Source of the DNA: JBHPHI01 sp042569595
GTDB taxonomy: Bacteria; Patescibacteriota; Microgenomatia; UBA1400; 2-01-FULL-45-11
NCBI GenBank assembly: GCA_042569595.1
Contig: JBHPHI010000010.1
Location: forward strand, 1-35,123
DNA length: 35,123 nt
Direction: 5' to 3'
Shown piece after piece: positions 30,320 to 35,123 of this stretch (within the stretch, counting starts at the first letter, position 1; the number at the start of each line of letters is the position of its first letter). The position numbers were made by a program, and so were the translations under genes. The notes under the pieces were generated by a model. It was not told where the DNA came from. It made no database searches and was given only the letters and a program-made list of their open reading frames with translations.

Positions 30320-31467
30320 GTGATGTTGTGGTTTCTGGAGTGGGGGCAACTAAATTTGGTGAGTTGTGGGATAGGGGATTTTCGGATTTAGTCCGTGAAG
30401 CGGTTGGGTTTGCACTTAATGATGCAAGTTTGTCTATAAAAAATATAGATGCCTTAGTGGTGGGGAATATGTTGCTTTCTCAAATAAACAACCAAGCTCA
30501 TGTGGGTGCATATGCGGCAGAGAGCATTGGACATAAAGAATCGAGTTTTACTGTAGAAGGAGCTTGTGCGTCTGGGGGTCTGGCAATAAGGCAAGCATAT
30601 TTGATGGTGAAGTCGGGAGAGCTTGAAAATGTATTGGTAGTTGGGGTTGAAAAAATGACGGACACCCCCATTGAAGAGATAACTACATATTTAGTGGGAG
30701 CTTCTAGTTTAAGAGAGCAGTTTGTTGGAGCTACTTTTCCGGGTCTTTATGGATTGATGCAGAGAAAATATATAAAAGAGCATGGAGTTGACGGGGATGA
30801 TTTTGCATATGTGTCACAAAAAAACCATTTTCATGCGAGCAAAAACAAAAAAGCACATTTTCAACGTGAAGTGAGTATAAATCAAATAAATGAAAGTGAT
30901 ATGGTGGCAGATCCAATAAAATTACTTCACTGCTCTCCTATTTCAGATGGTGCGGCAGCTGTAGTTTTGAGTGGGTCTAAAAAACCAAAAAAAGGAGAAG
31001 TTTTGGTGGCGGGATCTTCTCAGGCGGGAGATTCACTTTCTTTGTCATATAGAAAAAAATTAACTTCTTTGGAGGCAACGAAAAAGGCATATAAATCTCT
31101 TGTGAAAGATGTTGGTTTTTTGAATGAGGATGTTGATTTGCTGGAGGTTCATGACTGTTTTTCTATAGCAGAGGTTATGGCTTTGGAGGACATGGGATTT
31201 TGCAAAGCGGGCAAAGGTTTGAGTTTGCTGAAAAATGGCTTTGGAAAATTAGGTAGTAGCGAAGTGGTGGTTAATTCATCTGGAGGTCTAAAAGCCTGTG
31301 GCCATCCAGTGGGCGCAACTGGAGTAAAACAAGTAGTGGAGATAGTGGATCAACTTAAGAAAAGGTGTGGGGAGAGGCAAGTAAAAAAACCTTTTCTTGG
31401 AATAACACACAATGTTGGTGGAACTGGAGCAACGGTAGTAATGCACGCGCTTAGGAGGGCGGAATGA
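30316..31467 (+). CDS. Acetoacetyl-CoA thiolase, archaeal type
   Basis: This enzyme makes acetoacetyl-CoA from two acetyl-CoA and passes it to HMG-CoA synthase. The 383-residue thiolase shows the nucleophile in VEGACASGG (C84), SSGGLKACGHPVGATG (catalytic His) and ITHNVGGTGATVV (third motif, with His instead of the Cys of classical thiolases, as in the archaeal/SCP2 group). I chose the GTG at 30316: AGGAG lies 6 nt upstream, it overlaps the previous stop as GTGA, and MSDVVVSGVGATKFG fits the family's N-terminus. An ATG at 30310 touches the AGGAG and is less likely. Confidence 0.92.
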   Translation: MSDVVVSGVGATKFGELWDRGFSDLVREAVGFALNDASLSIKNIDALVVGNMLLSQINNQAHVGAYAAESIGHKESSFTVEGACASGGLAIRQAYLMVKSGELENVLVVGVEKMTDTPIEEITTYLVGASSLREQFVGATFPGLYGLMQRKYIKEHGVDGDDFAYVSQKNHFHASKNKKAHFQREVSINQINESDMVADPIKLLHCSPISDGAAAVVLSGSKKPKKGEVLVAGSSQAGDSLSLSYRKKLTSLEATKKAYKSLVKDVGFLNEDVDLLEVHDCFSIAEVMALEDMGFCKAGKGLSLLKNGFGKLGSSEVVVNSSGGLKACGHPVGATGVKQVVEIVDQLKKRCGERQVKKPFLGITHNVGGTGATVVMHALRRAE

Positions 31468-31769
31468 AACCATATCCAGCACAAGTATGGAGGAATAATA
31501 AAGAAAGAAGGAGGTTTTTGGGTGTAGTAGGAGTTGTTGAAACGTTTTCTGTGGTAAAGCAGGGTCCAAAGCAACTAAGCAATAGACCCTCTTACATTCT
31601 AGCAATGGTTGGATTAAAGAATGAAAAAACATTAGTTCAGTTAGTTGATGTTGATGCGAGCAAGGTGTTTGTGGGTATGAAGGTGGTTGGGGTTTTGAGG
31701 AAGATGCATGATGTATTAAAAGATGAGTTATTGGTTTACGGTGTAAAGTTTCGGCCAGTAAAATTATGA
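31464..31769 (+). CDS. DUF35 OB-fold protein lacking the zinc ribbon
   Basis: In archaea this protein bridges thiolase and HMG-CoA synthase and shares the CoA-binding site. The usual protein has an N-terminal helix, a four-Cys zinc ribbon and an OB fold, in about 130 residues. Here, in 101 residues, the helix (VWRNNKERRRFLG) passes directly to the OB fold (VVGVVETFSVV, then RPSYILAMVGL, VFVGMKVVGVLRK, YGVKFRP). There is no cysteine in the protein, so the zinc ribbon has been lost. AGGAGGG is a strong ribosome-binding site upstream. Overlaps of 4 nt with both neighbours indicate tight coupling. Confidence 0.85.
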   Translation: MKPYPAQVWRNNKERRRFLGVVGVVETFSVVKQGPKQLSNRPSYILAMVGLKNEKTLVQLVDVDASKVFVGMKVVGVLRKMHDVLKDELLVYGVKFRPVKL

Positions 31770-32797
31770 AAAAAATAACGAGCATTGCCCCAGGAAAAGT
31801 AATCATTACAGGCGAACACAGCGTGGTTTATGGGGAGCAGGCACTTATAGGAGCAGTAAGTCTTTTTGTTGAAAGTGAGTTTGTTGTCGGGGGAGATGAA
31901 GTGAGGGTTGGTTTTGAGAATTTTTCAACAAAGGTAAGTTATAAAATTGATGAGCTGAGAAGCTTTTGGAGAGAAGCAGTTGATGTGTGGGGGGTTTTTT
32001 CTCAAACAAAAGATGATTCGGGAATTAGAGAGTTTCAACAAAATAAGCACTCTGTGGTGAAATTGTCTTTGGGGCAATTTTATGATGAGTTGGGTGTTTG
32101 CGAGGGTGTTGATCTTAAAGTTTCTTCTAATATCCCTGTGAGTTCGGGGCTGGGGTCGTCTGCGAGCGTAGCTGTCAGCATTTTGGGTGGTTTAAATGAA
32201 ATATTTAATATTGGTTGGAATAAAGAGGATTTGAATGATCGGGTGTATTTGGTAGAGAAAATTATTCATGGAAATCCAAGTGGTGGAGATAATTCCACTG
32301 TTGTGTTTGGGGGGTTATTGAAATTTAAGAAAGTGAATGGAGAGCCAGTTTTTAAGAAAATTAAATCAGGTAGAAATACGAGGGAAATATACCTTATCCA
32401 AACAGGAAAACCCAAAGAGTCTACGGGAGAAATGGTGCATTATGTTTCTGGAGAGATAAAGAAAAGCAGTAAGAGTAAGTTAATATCAGATCTTGGGAAG
32501 GTTTCAAGCAAAATAATTGATTCAATTTCAAAAAAACTCAACACAGAATTGATTAAAGAAAACAACGACTTACTTAATGAGTTGGGAGTAGTAAGTAAAA
32601 GAGCGAGAGAAGTTATTGATAGAATTGAAGATGTTGGTGGAGCTGCAAAGGTGTGTGGGGCGGGAGGGATAAAACAAGGGTCTGGGATTGTTATGGTTTT
32701 TCACGATGACAAAGATGCGATAGAATATCTTTTTTCAGACTTTAACCTACCTAATTACAAAGTAAATGTTGGAATAAATGGATGGCAAATAAAATAA
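31766..32797 (+). CDS. mvk: Mevalonate kinase (GHMP family)
   Basis: This enzyme phosphorylates mevalonate to 5-phosphomevalonate. The 343-residue protein has the GHMP-kinase signatures in order: SIAPGKVIITGEHSVVYG (N-terminal motif 1), PVSSGLGSSASVAVS (ATP-binding motif 2) and GNPSGGDNSTVVFGG (catalytic Asp in the S-G-x-D-N form usual for mevalonate kinases). The C-terminal motif 3 is KVCGAGGIKQGSGIVMV, looser than usual. The order in the operon and the overlap with the next kinase gene support the assignment. Confidence 0.85.
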   Translation: MKKITSIAPGKVIITGEHSVVYGEQALIGAVSLFVESEFVVGGDEVRVGFENFSTKVSYKIDELRSFWREAVDVWGVFSQTKDDSGIREFQQNKHSVVKLSLGQFYDELGVCEGVDLKVSSNIPVSSGLGSSASVAVSILGGLNEIFNIGWNKEDLNDRVYLVEKIIHGNPSGGDNSTVVFGGLLKFKKVNGEPVFKKIKSGRNTREIYLIQTGKPKESTGEMVHYVSGEIKKSSKSKLISDLGKVSSKIIDSISKKLNTELIKENNDLLNELGVVSKRAREVIDRIEDVGGAAKVCGAGGIKQGSGIVMVFHDDKDAIEYLFSDFNLPNYKVNVGINGWQIK

Positions 32798-33747
32798 CAG
32801 CTTCGGCTCCAGGCAAGTTAATGTTGTTTGGAGAACATGCGGTGGTGTACGGACACCCATGTATTGTGACGGCAGTTGATCAAAGACTTTTCGTGACTGT
32901 AGAAAAGAATGGGAAAGATGCCTTTCATTTATCGGCTCCAGATTTAGGGTTAACTGCTTATTCAAAAACAATTAATGATCTGGGCGGTGAAGGTCTTCCA
33001 AAAGCAGTAAGATTCATAGAAACTTTTTATAAAAGATTTTTGGAGAAGTTCCCTCAAAATGAAGGCATAGATGTAACTACAAAAAGTGAGTTTTCTAGTG
33101 ATTTTGGGTTTGGTTCAAGCAGTGCTGCTACAGTTGCCTTTGCTAAGGCACTAATGAGTCTCTATAAAATTGAAATATCCAACAAAGAGTTGTTTGATTT
33201 GTGTTATGCAACTGTAATTGAAGTTCAGGGAGTTGGTTCTGGGTTTGATGTTGCTGCCGCTATATATGGGGGAACTGTTTATTATGTGACTCCAGGAAAA
33301 GTGATCGAAAGAGTGTTTGAAGGAGAATTGCCTTTGGAGGTTGGGTACACTGGGATTAAAGCAGACACCCCGACGTTAGTTAGGCAAGTTGCTGAGCACA
33401 AGAGGAAACATCCAAGGACTATTGGAGCTTTGTTTTCTCAGATTGAGAGGATAACTAAAAAAGCTAAAAAAGCCTTAAAGTCTTCTAATTTTAATCTGTT
33501 GGGAAAACTAATGAATGAAAACCAGGAATTATTAGGAGAGTTGGGAGTTAGTTCTGTGGAGTTAGACCAGCTTAATGAGGTGTGTTTAAGAAGTGGGTCA
33601 AAAGGAGCAAAGTTGTCTGGAGCAGGTGGTGGAGATTGTATGATTGCAGTGGTTGATGACAACAAGAATGAGATTATTGAAGGAATAAAGAAGAATGGGG
33701 AGTATTTGGACGTGGTTTTAGGAGCAGAAGGAGTGCGAGTAGAGTAA
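32782..33747 (+). CDS. Second GHMP kinase, probable phosphomevalonate kinase
   Basis: This enzyme probably converts 5-phosphomevalonate to 5-diphosphomevalonate. The 321-residue protein has ASAPGKLMLFGEHAVVYG at the start, which resembles mevalonate kinase. The later motifs are of the phosphomevalonate-kinase kind: FGFGSSSAATVAFA, QGVGSGFDVAAAIYGG and KLSGAGGGDCMIAV. It overlaps the first kinase by 16 nt and is 3 nt from the decarboxylase, the place where a phosphomevalonate kinase is needed. It could instead be a second mevalonate kinase. Substrate specificity cannot be settled from sequence alone. Confidence 0.75.
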   Translation: MANKITASAPGKLMLFGEHAVVYGHPCIVTAVDQRLFVTVEKNGKDAFHLSAPDLGLTAYSKTINDLGGEGLPKAVRFIETFYKRFLEKFPQNEGIDVTTKSEFSSDFGFGSSSAATVAFAKALMSLYKIEISNKELFDLCYATVIEVQGVGSGFDVAAAIYGGTVYYVTPGKVIERVFEGELPLEVGYTGIKADTPTLVRQVAEHKRKHPRTIGALFSQIERITKKAKKALKSSNFNLLGKLMNENQELLGELGVSSVELDQLNEVCLRSGSKGAKLSGAGGGDCMIAVVDDNKNEIIEGIKKNGEYLDVVLGAEGVRVE

Positions 33748-33750
33748 TAT

Positions 33751-34737
33751 ATGGATATGAGAAAAACTACTGTTCAGGCGTGCACGGATGTAGCTTTGGT
33801 GAAGTATTGGGGCAAAAAAGATGAAGCATTAAGGTTGCCTGAAAATGGAAGTGTTTCTGTAAAGCTTGATGGTTTAGACACAATAACTACAGTGGAGTTT
33901 CAAGAAGAATTGGCAAAAGACATTGTGGTTATCGAGGGAGACTCCAAGGTAAAAGAAACACAAAGGGTAAGCAAGCACTTGGATAGGATAAGGAAAGTTG
34001 CAGGAAAAAATGTTTTTGCCAGAGTTAAATCAAAAAACACTTTTCCAAAAGGTACGGGACTATCAAGTTCTGGGTCTGGATTTGCAGCTTTGACTGTAGC
34101 GGCTTCAAAGGCGATTGGTTTTGATTTATCTGAAAAAGAAATGTCAATTTTGGCGCGTCAGGGCTCTGGCACTGCATGTAGGTGTGTTTGTGAGGGGTTT
34201 GTTGAGTGGAAAGATGGAAATGAGTCTGAAGCATCGTATTCTGAAAGCATTTTTTTACCAGAACATTGGGATATTCGGGATGTTGTAGTGGTGGTGGATG
34301 AGGGAATGAAAAAAACTTCTTCTACAAAAGGTCACACAACAGCGCAGTCCAGCATTGCTTATCATGAGAGACAATCTAGAATTATTGAAAAAATAAATAA
34401 AGTAAAAACAGCGATAGAAAAAAAAGACTTTTTAGAATTTGGGAATATAGTAGAAAAAGAAGCATTAGAGTTTCATAGTATTTTACTTACAAGCACTCCG
34501 CCAATGATTGCTTGGTATCCTGGCACAGTGCAGGTAATTCATGAGGTACAAAAATTAAGAGAAGAAGGAATCTCGGCCTTTTTTACTATAAATACAGGGT
34601 TTAATGTTCACGTTTTAACTCTTCCAAAATATGAAGATGTAGTTTTGAAGAGAATGAATGACCTTTCTTTGGTAAAAAAAACCTTAGTAGCAAGTGTGGG
34701 TGGGGGGCCAAAAGAGATAGGGGATCATCTGTTTTAG
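33751..34737 (+). CDS. mvaD: Diphosphomevalonate-decarboxylase-like protein with altered catalytic Asp
   Basis: The family converts 5-diphosphomevalonate to isopentenyl diphosphate with ATP, in the cytoplasm. The 328-residue protein has the family's TDVALVKYWGKKDEALRLP (Lys18 kept), GTGLSSSGSGFAAL (phosphate-binding loop) and ARQGSGTACRCVCEGFVEW (Arg kept). Where the family has F-T-x-D-A-G-P-N with the catalytic Asp, this protein reads FTINTGFN, so Asp is Asn281. That may lower or change activity, or the true substrate may differ (for example phosphomevalonate). It is the last mevalonate-specific gene and lies 1 nt before uppS. Confidence 0.82.
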   Translation: MDMRKTTVQACTDVALVKYWGKKDEALRLPENGSVSVKLDGLDTITTVEFQEELAKDIVVIEGDSKVKETQRVSKHLDRIRKVAGKNVFARVKSKNTFPKGTGLSSSGSGFAALTVAASKAIGFDLSEKEMSILARQGSGTACRCVCEGFVEWKDGNESEASYSESIFLPEHWDIRDVVVVVDEGMKKTSSTKGHTTAQSSIAYHERQSRIIEKINKVKTAIEKKDFLEFGNIVEKEALEFHSILLTSTPPMIAWYPGTVQVIHEVQKLREEGISAFFTINTGFNVHVLTLPKYEDVVLKRMNDLSLVKKTLVASVGGGPKEIGDHLF

Positions 34738-34738
34738 T

Positions 34739-35123
34739 ATGAGTAAAGATTATAAAAACAAACTACCAAAACATGTTGCCATCATAATGGATGGAAATAG
34801 AAGGTGGGCAAAAAAAAGAGGACTTCCATCTGTTGCAGGACATAAGTTTGTGGTGGAAGACTTGGTTGAAAGATTGATAGAGCATGCAGCAAGTAGAGGA
34901 GTAAAGTATCTGACTTTGTGGGCTTTTAGTACTGAAAACTGGAAAAGGAGTGAGAAAGAAGTGGTAGGAATTTTAAAGTTGTTTAGATGGGCTTTGGAAA
35001 AAAGGGCAAGCAGACTGATCGAAAAAGGAGCAAGGGTAAAGATGATTGGAGACATAGAAAAGTTTCCCGAAGACATAAGAGGTGGTTTTGAAAGGATGAT
35101 AGATCAATCTAAGAATAACAATA
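34739..35123 (+). CDS. uppS: Isoprenyl transferase / undecaprenyl diphosphate synthase, cut by window end
   Basis: This cis-prenyltransferase builds the long-chain polyprenyl carrier for peptidoglycan and surface polysaccharides. The 128 visible residues show the family motifs: HVAIIMDGNRRWAKKRG (Asp18 binds the diphosphate and magnesium), AGHK, then YLTLWAFSTENWKRSEKEV. The start codon lies 1 nt after the mvaD-like stop, so the carrier-synthesis step is cotranscribed with precursor supply. The 3' half is outside the window. Confidence 0.95.
   Translation, partial: MSKDYKNKLPKHVAIIMDGNRRWAKKRGLPSVAGHKFVVEDLVERLIEHAASRGVKYLTLWAFSTENWKRSEKEVVGILKLFRWALEKRASRLIEKGARVKMIGDIEKFPEDIRGGFERMIDQSKNNN

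Noticed and set aside
31288..31806. 172-codon minus-strand open frame over thiolase and DUF35
   Set aside because: It runs antisense through conserved catalytic motifs of two enzymes; the composition (many His, Pro, Ser) is typical of an antisense shadow.
1..35123. CRISPR arrays, tRNA or rRNA genes, insertion sequences, phage genes
   Set aside because: No regularly spaced repeats, cloverleaf-like sequence, transposase or phage proteins were seen on either strand.

Overview
The window looks like a piece of a low-GC Candidate Phyla Radiation (Patescibacteria) genome, most likely of the Microgenomates type. This assignment is inference from gene content and style; I could not run a phylogeny. 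The supporting signs are small AT-rich genes packed with 1-16 nt overlaps, a DUF4012 protein, a type IV secretion-like (T4SS-like) locus with several short two-helix pilins of the VirB2/TrbC type, a VirB4/PrgI pair, and a complete archaeal/eukaryotic-style mevalonate pathway in a genome with otherwise bacterial replication and ribosomal genes.

Layout. (1) 1-1494: the 3' end of a valyl-tRNA synthetase gene, a small membrane-anchored protein, and convergent ribosomal protein L25 (CTC form). (2) 1559-6991, minus strand: an SDR-like/DUF4012 envelope protein, RNase HI, and the classical KhpB-YidC-YidD-RnpA-L34 cluster. (3) 6992-9885: the chromosomal origin neighbourhood, with DnaA boxes, dnaA, a second DnaA-box cluster and dnaN. 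(4) 9920-26897: a T4SS-like locus. It holds a VirB4 ATPase, a TraC-like partner, a PrgI-like membrane protein, a bitopic protein of unknown function, a membrane-anchored M23-peptidase-like protein, a divergent 1080-residue protein with no recognisable family, a VirB6-like channel protein, a large secreted Cys-rich protein with a possible lysozyme-like tail, and seven consecutive VirB2/TrbC-like pilin genes. No relaxase, VirD4 coupling protein or VirB8/9/10 homologue was recognised. (5) 26962-28062: a divergent ECF-type sigma factor followed by two overlapping small membrane-protein genes. (6) 28095-35123: a mevalonate operon (HMG-CoA reductase, HMG-CoA synthase, thiolase, DUF35 protein, two GHMP kinases, a diphosphomevalonate-decarboxylase-like protein) running into uppS, which is cut by the window end. 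The operon supplies isoprenoid precursors and delivers them to the lipid carrier for cell-wall synthesis.

The most interesting signals are as follows. The pilin paralogues are arranged so that one (24768-25145) has its own near-consensus promoter, strong Shine-Dalgarno (SD) sequence, signal peptide and strong terminator. Many first genes of transcription units show a -10-like hexamer placed 6-9 nt before the start codon with no SD, suggesting leaderless mRNAs. Mirror-image promoters lie between the M23-like gene and the 1080-residue gene. Several enzymes have lost expected residues or domains: Leu replaces the first zinc ligand of the M23 domain, Asn replaces the catalytic Asp of the decarboxylase, DUF35 lacks its zinc ribbon, and a degenerate SDR domain is fused to DUF4012. 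No rRNA, tRNA, CRISPR array, transposase or insertion sequence was seen, and there is no gene-free stretch above about 245 bases.
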